From: Paenibacillus polymyxa
GTDB lineage: Bacteria; Bacillota; Bacilli; Paenibacillales; Paenibacillaceae
Assembly (NCBI RefSeq): GCF_018614975.1
Contig: NZ_JAGGNR010000018.1
Location: 124,001 to 188,000, forward strand
Direction of reading: 5' to 3'
DNA: 64,000 nt
In this document: positions 35,350 to 43,923 of the stretch, in pieces
Layout of the letters: each line of letters opens with the position of its first letter
How positions within the stretch are numbered: position 1 is the first letter of the stretch
The notes under the pieces: generated by a model
The model's database searches: none
What the model saw: the letters and a program-made list of their open reading frames with translations, nothing else
What the model was told of the DNA's origin: nothing
Program-made: the position numbers and the translations under genes

Positions 35350-35390
35350 AGTTTATCACGATCCTTCCCAAAATGGAACCATTATGGGAA
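35350..35390 (-). promoter_or_regulatory. Conserved upstream block and near-palindrome before the first SulP gene
   Basis: 35365-35390 is a 12-2-12 near-perfect palindrome (TTCCCAAAATGG, then AA, then its complement with one mismatch). The segment 35350-35380 matches 41723-41753 upstream of the second SulP gene at 24 of 31 bases, including AGTTTATCA and TTCCCNNAATGGAACC. It is a candidate shared operator. Confidence 0.5.
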
Positions 35391-35397
35391 TATAATT

Positions 35398-36666
35398 TTA
35401 ATTTTGAATTGCTTTTTTTACTGGCTTCGGGCTAATCAAAGCAAAAAAACAACCTATTACCGGGAACAAGAGCATGATCCAGATAATTTCTGTATAGCCG
35501 CCAAAAAAATCAAATGCAAAACCGAAGGGCAATGGACCAAAAGCGGAGCCAATTACCGTTGATGTCATGGTTACACCCTGAATATTCGCAATACTTGCCC
35601 TGCCAAAATAATTGGGCCAAATCGTGTTCAGGGTGATGGACTCAAATCCTGCTACAATTCCGCGAATAATCCCAAATGCAATTGCCCCACCCGTATTTCC
35701 GGTAAAAACAAGGATTAGCATCGTTAACGCCTGCCCCATAAATACAACCGCAAGAATATGATTGGTCTTATATCTCTCATTAATGAATCCGGAAATAAAC
35801 GTTACAGGAAAGGAAGTTAACGCCATTAAACTTAGGACAAAAGCGGAGAAGGTTGCATCTATACCTTTAGATCCGAAGATAGATATTAAGTGGAATACAA
35901 GGCCTGTATTTACCATTGCAGGAATGCTAGCACAGATTAATAACAGCCAAAAAGCCCTTGTTCGCATTGCTTCTTTCAACGTCCAATTCTCCTCATACAC
36001 TTCTGTTGACTCCGTCGCGAGCGGCTGTCTAACACGGTTATCTGGTAATAAGCTTACACTCTCCGGTGTGTTCCGAGTAATATAATACGCCAAAGGTGCA
36101 AAAAACAAACATAGCAGAAAACCCCAGAAGAGCCATGCCTCCTGTATTCCCCAGTTCGTAATAAGCCAGGTATTGATCATCGGAATGAAGGCCGAGCCCG
36201 CAAAGGTTCCAACTGTCATTAAGCTAAATGCCCGTCCACGATAAGTTACAAACCATTGGGATACCAAAGTTACAGGAACCAAGGTCATCGCCCCTTGACC
36301 GAAGAGACGTGTCATAAAAAATCCCATAAACAGCATAACGGGAGTAACTGCCATGCTGTTCCACAGACATGACGCACCGAGGATGACGGCCACAATGAAC
36401 ATGACTTTACGCTGCCCCCATCGGTTCACGGCACGTCCAACGATAAACAGGCACATTCCGGCAAGAAACGTTGCTACAGAATACAAGCTGGAGATCAGTG
36501 ACCTGCTCCAGTCAAACTCTTCAATGTAAGCATTAATAAAAGTGGAGATCGAATAGGTCTGTCCCGGTCCGGAAAAAAACAACCCCATTCCAGAAATGAC
36601 TACAATAATCCATCCGTAAAAGAATGGAGGAGTAAACGGAATTTTTGTCTGTGCAGCTTTGCTCAT
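35398..36666 (-). CDS. MFS transporter (OFA / monocarboxylate type)
   Basis: 422 residues, twelve helices. The N-terminus PPFFYGWIIVVISGMGLFFS and the segment FDWSRSLISSLYSVATFLAG are characteristic of the oxalate:formate antiporter/MCT branch of MFS. Loop 2-3 reads GRAVNRWGQRKVM. A charged central loop of about 35 residues separates the halves. The start at 36666 has GGAGGG about 12 bases upstream. It lies upstream of sulP-uspA on the same strand with a 122-bp gap. A monocarboxylate substrate is likely but not shown. Confidence 0.87.
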   Translation of the reverse strand: MSKAAQTKIPFTPPFFYGWIIVVISGMGLFFSGPGQTYSISTFINAYIEEFDWSRSLISSLYSVATFLAGMCLFIVGRAVNRWGQRKVMFIVAVILGASCLWNSMAVTPVMLFMGFFMTRLFGQGAMTLVPVTLVSQWFVTYRGRAFSLMTVGTFAGSAFIPMINTWLITNWGIQEAWLFWGFLLCLFFAPLAYYITRNTPESVSLLPDNRVRQPLATESTEVYEENWTLKEAMRTRAFWLLLICASIPAMVNTGLVFHLISIFGSKGIDATFSAFVLSLMALTSFPVTFISGFINERYKTNHILAVVFMGQALTMLILVFTGNTGGAIAFGIIRGIVAGFESITLNTIWPNYFGRASIANIQGVTMTSTVIGSAFGPLPFGFAFDFFGGYTEIIWIMLLFPVIGCFFALISPKPVKKAIQN

Positions 36667-36898
36667 ATGTCTGTGATCCCTCCAATTCAGAACTTTTCAG
36701 TTTAATTACTCCAATTTCCCTTTCCCCTCACTCTTGTTGAATCATGTCCGTTACCAGCCTGACTGCAAAATTATAGCTTTCTGTACATCAATAAACAAAG
36801 TAAATAATCCAATAAGTAAACGCTATCATGACGAAATATCTGTATTTTTCGTTCATATACACTATAATACACATTAATAGATTAAAATTAAGAATGGT

Positions 36899-36928
36899 TT
36901 GATATAATTGGGTTATATCCAGTATAAT
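36899..36928 (+). promoter_or_regulatory. Sigma-A-type promoter for the HTH / RNase J / NUDIX genes
   Basis: TTGATA (36899-36904) and TATAAT (36923-36928) are 18 bp apart, 43 bp before the HTH gene. A second AGTATAAT follows ten bases on. The surrounding gap 36667-36970 is AT-rich and shows no gene. Confidence 0.6.
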
Positions 36929-36970
36929 TAAGTATAATCTATTGAAGAATTACAAAGGGGAGTAATCCAT

Positions 36971-37159
36971 TTGGAAGAACAGCATGAAATTTTGACTATC
37001 GCTCAGGTTGCTAAATATTTGCAGTTAAGTGAAATAACCACATATAAGCTTGTTAATGAAGGCGTTATTCCTGCTTTTAAAATTGGTAGACACTGGAGAG
37101 TACAGAAAAGTGATCTTTCTGAATTAATTGAACGTTTGAAGAAGGGGGAGCGAATTTAA
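36971..37159 (+). CDS. Small excisionase-type helix-turn-helix protein
   Basis: 62 residues from a TTG start at 36971 with a strong AAAGGGGAG site 8 bases upstream. The whole protein is one winged HTH of the MerR/excisionase (HTH_17) kind: LTIAQVAKYLQLSEITTYKL followed by GVIPAFKIGRHWRVQKSDL. Such proteins bind DNA as helpers of recombinases or as small regulators. No integrase is adjacent. It precedes the RNase J gene by 89 bp on the same strand and may regulate it. Confidence 0.85.
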   Translation: MEEQHEILTIAQVAKYLQLSEITTYKLVNEGVIPAFKIGRHWRVQKSDLSELIERLKKGERI

Positions 37160-37248
37160 ATATATATTCAGAATGTTTCACTGGTCTGCCCTCTCTGCAA
37201 TGACCAAGCAGCTCATAAACTTTAATACAGAGAGGACAACATCTACAC

Positions 37249-38958
37249 ATGAATAAACCCATAGAATCATCCAACACACACAACAGGGATCTTCCTCATA
37301 AGAGCAATGAGCCTGTCCGTATATTTTCTTTAGGGGGACTTGGAGAGATAGGTAAAAACATGTACGGCATAGAGTACAAGAATGAAATTGTGCTTATTGA
37401 TGCCGGACTTAAATTTCCCGATGCTGATATGGCTGGCGTTGATTACATCATTCCGGATATTCGTTATCTGGTGCAAAAAGCAAACAACATCAAGGGTTTG
37501 TTTTTGACTCATGGACATGAAGATCATATCGGAGCAATCCCTTATCTGCTAAAGCAAATTTCTGTACCCATTTACGGCGGCGCTCTAACGATCGGTTTGT
37601 TAACAGCCAAACTGGATGAACATCAGCAATTACACAGAGCCGAACTCCATGTTATACAAGGCGATGAGACCATTTCATTCCATCATCTTCATGTGGATTT
37701 TTTCCGTACCATGCACAGCATCCCGGATTCATTTGGCATCGTAGTGAATACTCCTCATGGCTCTGTCGTACACACGGGTGATTTTAAATTCGATTTCACA
37801 CCAGAGGGCACACCTGCTGACATTCACAAGATGATGAAGATTGGTGAGAAAGGGGCTCTTGCTCTCCTCTCTGACAGTACGAACAGTGAACGTATGGAGC
37901 AAACAACTTCGGATGAGACTGTAGGACAATCTATACTACATTCATTTCAACAATGCAGCGGACGCATTTTGTTTGCCACATTTGCTTCCAATGTATATCG
38001 TCTTCAACAAGCCGTGCAGGCAGCATTGGCGTGTAATCGCAAGATTGCAATCATTGGACGCAGTATGGACAAAATTTTCAATATCGCTCAGGAGTTGAGC
38101 TATATTGACATGCCTGAGGGAACATTGATTGATATCCGCAAAGTTCATACACTGGCAGATCATGAAATCCTCATCATCTGTACAGGCAGTCAGGGAGAAG
38201 TCAACGCGGCTTTGACCCGAATTGCTTCTGGATCTCACAGAAATGTTCAGATTCAACCAGGAGACACTGTAATCTTCTCTTCATCTCCTATTCCAGGTAA
38301 CGTTCGAAATGTCAATCGAAGTATTGATATGTTGATGCGCTCGGGCGCCGATGTCATCTACGGGCGAGGGTTCGATATCCACAGCTCCGGGCATGGTTCG
38401 CGCGAGGACTTGAAACTCATGTTACGAACGATCCGTCCACAATATCTCATTCCAATCCATGGTGAATACCGGATGCTGGTGAGTCACCAACGATTAGCGG
38501 AACAGGTCGGTATTCCTTCCGATCACATCTTCCTTCTGGAGAACGGTGAGACCGTCGAAATAACTCCACAGAAAGCCTATAATGGGAGGAAGATCCCCTC
38601 CGGCTCCATATTTGTTGGTCGCAACGAGTTGCGCTACCATGAAAAATATCTGATGGAGGAGCGAAGTCGACTTGCCGTGGACGGAGTTGTCGTGGCAGCG
38701 ATGACCATACGGAAGAAAACACGCGAGCTTGTAAGTGGACCCGATTTAATCAGTCGCGGATTTGTCTATATGAACGATTCCAGAGCGTTACTTAAAAATG
38801 CTGAGATGAAATTGAAAAGTTCACTACAAAACATGAATGAACAAAACAAGTTCGATCTTCCCGTGTGGAAGGATCATACCGTTAAAATGCTGAATGACTT
38901 GTTTTACAAGGAGTTGGGACGTGTGCCCTTGATCCTGCCCTCCATTCATGAAATTTAA
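37249..38958 (+). CDS. rnj: Ribonuclease J (metallo-beta-lactamase / beta-CASP family)
   Basis: 569 residues. The zinc-binding motif is FLTHGHEDHIGAIPY (about 82-96), with further ligands in HSIPDSFGIV and HTGDFKFD. The beta-CASP part has LLSDSTNSER, SGRILFATFASNVYRLQQ and HSSGHGSREDL, and the C-terminal domain follows. It should have 5'-3' exonuclease and endonuclease activity on RNA. Full length agrees with RNase J1. The usual neighbour of rnjA (a YkzG-type small subunit gene) is absent, and it sits between a small HTH gene and a NUDIX gene, so this may be an additional paralogue. GAGAGGA is 14 bases before the ATG, a rather long spacing. The N-terminal 22 residues are a polar extension. 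Confidence 0.92.
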   Translation: MNKPIESSNTHNRDLPHKSNEPVRIFSLGGLGEIGKNMYGIEYKNEIVLIDAGLKFPDADMAGVDYIIPDIRYLVQKANNIKGLFLTHGHEDHIGAIPYLLKQISVPIYGGALTIGLLTAKLDEHQQLHRAELHVIQGDETISFHHLHVDFFRTMHSIPDSFGIVVNTPHGSVVHTGDFKFDFTPEGTPADIHKMMKIGEKGALALLSDSTNSERMEQTTSDETVGQSILHSFQQCSGRILFATFASNVYRLQQAVQAALACNRKIAIIGRSMDKIFNIAQELSYIDMPEGTLIDIRKVHTLADHEILIICTGSQGEVNAALTRIASGSHRNVQIQPGDTVIFSSSPIPGNVRNVNRSIDMLMRSGADVIYGRGFDIHSSGHGSREDLKLMLRTIRPQYLIPIHGEYRMLVSHQRLAEQVGIPSDHIFLLENGETVEITPQKAYNGRKIPSGSIFVGRNELRYHEKYLMEERSRLAVDGVVVAAMTIRKKTRELVSGPDLISRGFVYMNDSRALLKNAEMKLKSSLQNMNEQNKFDLPVWKDHTVKMLNDLFYKELGRVPLILPSIHEI

Positions 38959-38983
38959 TCTAATTGCAAAGGATAATAAACCA

Positions 38984-39523
38984 ATGAAACTGATCCAAAA
39001 CATGATTCATCAGGATGTACAGAGCCTTGAAGGTACCATATATGAACGAAAAGCTGCCAGAGGCATTATTATGAGAGGTTCGGAAATTTTGCTCCTGTAC
39101 ACTAAAAGGTATAATGACTACAGCTTTCCAGGTGGCGGGGTTGAGCTGGACGAGGACTTAATTGCAGGACTACACCGGGAACTCGCTGAAGAAACCGGAG
39201 CCACACAAGTACAGGTTATTCGTGAATTGGGCTATATTGACGAGTACAGACCCCATTATAAACCGGAGTACGATCTGATCCATATGTTGTCGTATTACTA
39301 TGTGTGCACCATCGGTGAATCTCTTGGTGAATCCAGGCTTGAGGACTATGAAATTTCGAATGGAATGACCGCAGTCTGGATTGATATTCATGAAGCGATT
39401 CGCCATAATCGACAGGTCATTGCCAACCGGGAATCCTCCATGGGTTTCTCTGTGGAACGTGAGACCATCGTCCTGGAACTGATTGCCAAGGAATTGGTTA
39501 ATCCAACGGTCCGTTCTGTGTAG
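38984..39523 (+). CDS. NUDIX hydrolase
   Basis: 179 residues from ATG 38984 (MKLIQNMIHQ), which has AAAGGA 10 bases upstream. The open frame also extends to an ATG at 38948 inside the RNase J gene, less likely. The NUDIX box G-x5-E-x7-REUxEExGU is perfect: GGVELDEDLIAGLHRELAEE then TGA. It would cleave a nucleoside diphosphate linked to another group. Direct linkage to RNase J suggests a role in RNA or nucleotide clean-up, for example 5'-end trimming before RNase J attack as with RppH; that is an inference. Confidence 0.9.
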   Translation: MKLIQNMIHQDVQSLEGTIYERKAARGIIMRGSEILLLYTKRYNDYSFPGGGVELDEDLIAGLHRELAEETGATQVQVIRELGYIDEYRPHYKPEYDLIHMLSYYYVCTIGESLGESRLEDYEISNGMTAVWIDIHEAIRHNRQVIANRESSMGFSVERETIVLELIAKELVNPTVRSV

Positions 39524-39559
39524 AATCATCATTTGATACATCCGCAAATCGATCCCTCT

Positions 39560-39598
39560 ACCGTTTCCCTGTGCTCTAAAGGGAGCGGTTCTTTTTTT
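39560..39598 (+). terminator. Terminator after the NUDIX gene
   Basis: ACCGTTTCCC (39560-39569) pairs with GGGAGCGGT (39581-39589) with an imperfection, followed by TTCTTTTTTT. Confidence 0.8.
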
Positions 39599-39628
39599 GA
39601 GAACTCTTGGTAGCTGCTGAGTCTACGC

Positions 39629-39704
39629 AAAAAACCCCTTCGTTTGACAGGTGCTGAATTCACTCCGTACATGAATTCCTTCTCACCGTCAATGACAAAG
39701 GGGT
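39629..39704 (-). terminator. Long-stem terminator after the second UspA gene
   Basis: ACCCCTT (39634-39640) pairs with AAGGGGT (39698-39704). Inside, TTGACAGGTG pairs with CACCGTCAA and GAATTC with GAATTC, so the structure spans about 72 bp. On the minus strand it ends in GGGGTTTTTTG. Confidence 0.75.
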
Positions 39705-39748
39705 ATTTCTACTGTTCTATTTGTTCAATGCATCAGTCGTTGTTTGGA

Positions 39749-40168
39749 TTACTTCACAATCATGACTGGGCAATGAACCCGTTTTACAACTTTATGGCTT
39801 ACGCTGCCAAGTACCATCTCTTGAAGAGCGTTCAGTCCACGACTGCCGATCACAACCAGATCAACCTTTTCATGATTAGCATATTCAATGATGGTCGGGC
39901 CAGGTTCTCCATGCATAATTTTGAGCTTATACGAGACTTGACTTGTCTTCAGTATTTCTTCCACTGGCGCAAGTTTTTGACGTCTTTTTAATTCAAGCTC
40001 CTCTTTGCCCTGTGCGTGCAAAATATCACTTTTGGATCGAGAGAAGTCAGCTACACTAATGACTTCTACGTTACAATCAGGGGAGAAGGCTACAAGCTTG
40101 GCTGCTTCCCTCGTAGCACGCAATGAATTTTCTGATCCATCCACAGCTAACAGAATCCGATTATACAT
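39749..40168 (-). CDS. Universal stress protein, UspA family (copy 2)
   Basis: 139 residues, paralogue of 33367-33786. Identical or nearly identical blocks are ILLAVDGSE.SLRA, ILHAQ..EELELKRR and LQEMVLGSVSHKV. The nucleotide motif GSRGLNALQEMVLGSVS is intact. AGGAGTG lies before the ATG at 40168. It follows the second SulP gene by 23 bp in the same order as copy 1. Confidence 0.93.
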   Translation of the reverse strand: MYNRILLAVDGSENSLRATREAAKLVAFSPDCNVEVISVADFSRSKSDILHAQGKEELELKRRQKLAPVEEILKTSQVSYKLKIMHGEPGPTIIEYANHEKVDLVVIGSRGLNALQEMVLGSVSHKVVKRVHCPVMIVK

Positions 40169-40191
40169 ATTTATTCACTCCTAACCTTAGT

Positions 40192-41655
40192 TTAATGTGC
40201 ACTCAATGTTGCATTAACATCGTTGTAAATTGCCAATTTGTCTACAATTTTTTTGCTGGAAGAATTCAAACCCTTGATCATAACTTTATTGTCGTTCTCA
40301 CGGTACTTAATAACTACCTTGTCAATAGCACCCACCGCTGAATCATCCCATATATGGGCGTTCGAGAAATCCACAACGATATCCGTATCACGAACGGAGA
40401 AATCAAAAGCATCTACAAAACCATCCACAGACGCAAAAAACAGTTGACCCTCCACCTCGAATACGGTTTTAGCTTTATCTTGCCGCTTGCGAACTTCGAT
40501 ATGTGATATCTTGGCTACAAAGAAGATTGCGCTAAGGATGACCCCCGCGATAACTCCCTTGGACAAGTCATGTGTAGCAACGACAATAATAACCGTCACA
40601 AGCATCACAGCAGCATCTGTTTTGGGTGCCTTCCGCAAATATGCAAACGAAGACCAGTCAAATGTACCAATCGACACCATAATCATGATCCCCACAAGAA
40701 CAGGCATAGGGATCTGTACAACTAGGTCACCCAGCACGAGAATCAGGAACATCAGAAAAGTACCTGCTACAAGAGCTGATAATCTGCCTTTACCGCCGGA
40801 CTTCACATTAATTACAGATTGCCCGATCATGGCACAACTTGCCATCCCGCCAAAAAAGCCGGTGATGAAATTGGCAATGCCCTGGCCTCTTGCTTCTTTG
40901 TTCTTGTTACTATCTGTACCTGTCATATCATCGACAATCGATGCAGTAAGCAATGATTCCAGCAGTCCCACGATCGCCAGCGCAAGAGAATACGGGAATA
41001 TAATCTGCAGCGTTTCAAAATTAAAGGGAACGTCCGGTATGAAGAATGAAGGCAAAGATTGTTTAATATTCCCCAAATCGCCAACAGTATTTAAGTGAAA
41101 CCCTGAAAAAATCGCAATTGTCGTTAATACAACAATAGCAATAAGTGGTGCCGGGATCGCTTTAAAGAACAAAGGAACTACATATACAATGAGTAATGTA
41201 ATGGCAACAAACACATACGTCATCGTAGAGATTCCCACAAAATGCGGAACTTGAGCCATGAAAATCAGGATCGCCAACGCATTAACGAAACCAATCATGA
41301 CGGCTCTCGGTATGAACTTCATCACTTTTGCTATCTTGAACACACCGAATAAGATCTGTATTACACCTGTCAGTATCGTTGCTGCAAGCAAGTAATTAAG
41401 TCCATGATCCTTGACAAGCGGAACCATCAGCAAAGCCATAGCACCTGTAGCAGCCGAAATCATACCCGGGCGACCACCTACAAAAGAAATAATTACAGCA
41501 ACGCAAAAGGAAGCATACAGACCGACCATGGGATCAACTCCTGCAATGATCGAGAAAGCAATTGCCTCGGGAATAAGCGCCAGCGCCACAACTATCCCTG
41601 CAAGAACATCTCCTTTCACATTAAACAACCAGTTTCGTTTTAGCTTCTCCACCAC
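40192..41655 (-). CDS. SulP-family anion transporter with STAS domain (copy 2)
   Basis: About 487 residues, close paralogue of 33812-35275 over the whole length, including the SulP hallmark and the STAS end ([20 protein letters not shown]). The longest frame begins at 41688, but alignment with copy 1 and a GAGGTGG site point to the GTG at 41655 (or the next GTG at 41652). It is divergent from the recombinase-like gene at 41815. The substrate is unknown, as for copy 1. Confidence 0.92.
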   Translation of the reverse strand: MVEKLKRNWLFNVKGDVLAGIVVALALIPEAIAFSIIAGVDPMVGLYASFCVAVIISFVGGRPGMISAATGAMALLMVPLVKDHGLNYLLAATILTGVIQILFGVFKIAKVMKFIPRAVMIGFVNALAILIFMAQVPHFVGISTMTYVFVAITLLIVYVVPLFFKAIPAPLIAIVVLTTIAIFSGFHLNTVGDLGNIKQSLPSFFIPDVPFNFETLQIIFPYSLALAIVGLLESLLTASIVDDMTGTDSNKNKEARGQGIANFITGFFGGMASCAMIGQSVINVKSGGKGRLSALVAGTFLMFLILVLGDLVVQIPMPVLVGIMIMVSIGTFDWSSFAYLRKAPKTDAAVMLVTVIIVVATHDLSKGVIAGVILSAIFFVAKISHIEVRKRQDKAKTVFEVEGQLFFASVDGFVDAFDFSVRDTDIVVDFSNAHIWDDSAVGAIDKVVIKYRENDNKVMIKGLNSSSKKIVDKLAIYNDVNATLSAH

Positions 41656-41722
41656 TTTAGTCCACCTCGTATTTTTTCGGCAATTCACAAATCAGAACAT
41701 TCAGCCGATTTTTTCTAAAAAC

Positions 41723-41753
41723 AGTTTATCATCTATCTTCCCTTAATGGAACC
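41723..41753 (-). promoter_or_regulatory. Upstream block shared with the other SulP gene
   Basis: 24 of 31 bases match 35350-35380. Only the left half of the copy-1 palindrome (TTCCCTTAATGG) is retained. It lies in the divergent region between sulP copy 2 and the recombinase-like gene. Confidence 0.5.
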
Positions 41754-41814
41754 TTTTCGACACAAAAAAATATGTTATGATAAAGAAAGCATTGTAAAAT
41801 AAGGAGAGTACCGT

Positions 41815-42357
41815 ATGCGTATAGGATATATGAGACCTTATCAGGATGACCTGGACTATAAACAACAAACGAGTCTGCTCCAATCCATTCCGTGTGACAC
41901 CATTATTGTGGAAGATCACGCTTTGGCCAAGCGTAGAACGAATCTTACCCATATGATGGAAAATCTTAAACCCGGAGACACCATTATTGTATCCAAGCTG
42001 TTTGCATTAGCAGATTCCACACGCCACCTCGTCGAACTTTTGGAAATGGTGGATGCAAAAAAGGCAGCGATTTATTCCATAATGGAAGGTATTAATACCA
42101 GCCAATCGGAAGGGTATTTATTCAGTTCCGTCGTGAGACATTTAGTTGATTTTCAAAGTGATGTTATAAGTGAAAAAACAAAACGAGGACTTTTTGAAGC
42201 CAAGCAAAAAGGGAATAATCCTGGGAGACCACGAAAAACGGACGAAAATATAAAAAAGGCGATCATGATGTATGAGAGCAAAAAATATAGTCTTGCCGAG
42301 ATCAAGGATCAAACGGGAATCAGCAAAACGACGTTGTACCGTTATCTGGAGAACTAA
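41815..42357 (+). CDS. Serine-recombinase-fold DNA-binding protein lacking catalytic residues
   Basis: 180 residues; AAGGAG lies 8 bases before the ATG. The fold is that of resolvase/invertase proteins: GYMRPYQDDLDYKQQ at the N-terminus, LKPGDTIIVSKLFALADSTR, then FQSDVISEKTKRGLFEAKQK and a C-terminal helix-turn-helix (about 140-178, GRPRKTDENIKKAI ... ISKTTLYRYL). The nucleophile position, normally Ser in Y-x-R-[VL]-S, is Tyr9, and the L-D-R-L-G-R motif reads LFALAD, so the catalytic Asp and both Arg are gone. It can hardly be an active recombinase and is more likely a regulator or structural DNA binder. It is divergent from sulP copy 2 and adjacent to the left repeat of the lasso island. 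Confidence 0.8.
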   Translation: MRIGYMRPYQDDLDYKQQTSLLQSIPCDTIIVEDHALAKRRTNLTHMMENLKPGDTIIVSKLFALADSTRHLVELLEMVDAKKAAIYSIMEGINTSQSEGYLFSSVVRHLVDFQSDVISEKTKRGLFEAKQKGNNPGRPRKTDENIKKAIMMYESKKYSLAEIKDQTGISKTTLYRYLEN

Positions 42358-42476
42358 TTGGTAACCTTAATAATCCACAATTGACGTAATTATTATACAT
42401 TATGGGACACATCAGCCACGAAGTTCGAATATGTAACCGGAGGATCAACAAACTCCCCTTTCATATACAAAAAATA

Positions 42477-42513
42477 ACCCGCAAAGATCCTTTAAAAAGG
42501 TTTCTTTGCGGGT
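42477..42513 (-). terminator. Terminator, left copy of the ubiB terminator
   Basis: ACCCGCAAAGA (42477-42487) pairs with TCTTTGCGGGT (42503-42513), with TTATTTTTTG following on the minus strand. It is nearly identical to the ubiB terminator at 52083-52121. Confidence 0.9.
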
Positions 42514-42525
42514 CTTGTTGTCATG

Positions 42526-42693
42526 CTAGAATCTTCCTGATTTAAAGATCGAATAGAGCAGGAAAGCCACCATCAGAATCGCCACCAGGAAGCCAATCTC
42601 AACAACCGGAATATCCCACAGCTTGCCTTTGCTGATAATGGAGGATAACTGCCTTAACTGCCCTGGCAGACCAATGACACCCTCGGCCATATC
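42526..42693 (-). pseudogene. Truncated 3' end of ubiB with an internal deletion
   Basis: Reads DMAEGVIGLPGQLRQLSSII then SKGKLWDIPVVEIGFLVAIL and ends KSGRF, as the intact ubiB at 52133 does, but a 52-codon segment including one membrane helix is missing. The missing 156 bp in the intact gene is bounded by the short repeat CAGC (52226-52229 and 52382-52385). Similarity ends at 42693 and resumes in the clostripain gene. It has no start of its own and is not a working gene. Confidence 0.9.
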
Positions 42694-43900
42694 TCCGATA
42701 CGTATTTTGAGTTTGACGTGATAACAATGCCGAGTATTCAGTAATAAAGGCCTTATAGCTTGAACTAAATTCCGTTTTTTGGTACACACTGGCCTTTTCA
42801 GTAAAGCGATGGACATCCTTACTTGGAAAATAAACGCTCATTCCTTCTCCCTTGGGATGCTCAGGAGACTTCATGTTATAAACAACCGCTTTTTGAATTG
42901 CTTTTTTGACGCGGTCCGCCTCGTTCTCAGCTTTCATTCTTTTGCTGATCAAGGTAAACAAATCAGCAAGATCCACCAAATCGGCTTCGTCCGCATAATC
43001 CTCGGCTTGATCCCGTGCTTTTCTCAAATGACTCATTCCCTTTGTCATAGCTTGGGGCTTTAACAACCTTTTGCTGAATGCCTCGACTGCCATCACAACC
43101 TCCTCCATCCGATCCAGTCGAATGATCGATTGCTGAAGGTCCTCCTCTTCGCCGTTTTCCTTCGACTGTTCCAGATATCCCTGAGCAATAGTTCTGCCCA
43201 ACTCAAGGGTGGAAATCCCGGGCTTGTCTTGAACTGCCTTCAGCATTTTCGTATAATCCCACCCATTCTGATTCGTGTAATCGACAGATGCAAGCATATA
43301 TTTACTGTAGTCCCTAAGTGCATAGGCCACCTCCACACTTGCCATTTTGCAATTATCGAAGCCGATGAGTTCAAATTTAATTCCCGTTTCGTTATAAGCA
43401 TGCCCAATTCCTTTTTGAAGCTCGGTCAAGCTCATTTTTTTGTTTCCGTAATGCTCGTCGCCCCCGTATCCATCGATCGGTCCAAGACCGTGCCCCCAGA
43501 ACATAAGCACATGCTTCCGGGCCGGATATTCGCGGGTTCCCCAGCGAATGAAATCTGTAAGGGAATCGGATGTATCCATATTTTGTGAGCCTGCGTTATC
43601 CAGAAGGACCAACCTCTCCTTTTCAACACGCCATCGTTGATTCAGACCGGGTTCGATGGGCGAATGGTCCCAGCTTCGGGCCCCTCCTGTCTGAACGACA
43701 ACATTTACATTGCTGGAAGAGCCGATACTCATCATTTCCTTCAAGTCATCACTTGCCATATGAAAATCACTTTCCATATCTGAACCAATCATATAGATGA
43801 GAAAGGTGTAATCGGCCTGCCGAGCGGATGCTTTTAGTTCAGCTACAGGAAGAAACGAGACAAGCAGAATGAACACAAGCAGCCATATTGTTCTTTTCAT
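42599..43900 (-). CDS. Secreted clostripain-type cysteine protease (family C11) with chimeric C-terminus
   Basis: 433 residues. AAGGAGGG precedes the ATG at 43900. A signal peptide (residues 1-24 or so) is followed by the C11 core: YTFLIYMIGSDMES near 31, the catalytic His in VLMFWGHGLGP (about 136) and the catalytic Cys in FDNCKMASVEVAYAL (about 187). After about residue 402 the frame crosses into the ubiB fragment and reads it out of frame, adding about 31 foreign residues, so the native end has been lost. The catalytic core looks intact. It is the last gene of the lasso operon, 23 bp past the acetyltransferase, and might act on the peptide or on other secreted proteins; neither is shown. 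Confidence 0.85.
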   Translation of the reverse strand: MKRTIWLLVFILLVSFLPVAELKASARQADYTFLIYMIGSDMESDFHMASDDLKEMMSIGSSSNVNVVVQTGGARSWDHSPIEPGLNQRWRVEKERLVLLDNAGSQNMDTSDSLTDFIRWGTREYPARKHVLMFWGHGLGPIDGYGGDEHYGNKKMSLTELQKGIGHAYNETGIKFELIGFDNCKMASVEVAYALRDYSKYMLASVDYTNQNGWDYTKMLKAVQDKPGISTLELGRTIAQGYLEQSKENGEEEDLQQSIIRLDRMEEVVMAVEAFSKRLLKPQAMTKGMSHLRKARDQAEDYADEADLVDLADLFTLISKRMKAENEADRVKKAIQKAVVYNMKSPEHPKGEGMSVYFPSKDVHRFTEKASVYQKTEFSSSYKAFITEYSALLSRQTQNTYRRYGRGCHWSARAVKAVILHYQQRQAVGYSGC

Positions 43901-43923
43901 TGCCTTCCCTCCTTATTTCCGCT

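Noticed and set aside
37160..37248. Possible short gene between the HTH and RNase J genes
   Set aside because: The 89-bp stretch has no start with a ribosome site giving more than a few codons.
41815..42357. Active site-specific recombinase that moves the lasso island
   Set aside because: The nucleophile and the catalytic Asp/Arg positions are all replaced, so recombinase activity is not supported.
42526..42816. 96-residue frame ending like UbiB
   Set aside because: Its first 40 residues are an out-of-frame reading of the protease gene; only the part to 42693 is ubiB-derived, so it is kept as a pseudogene fragment.
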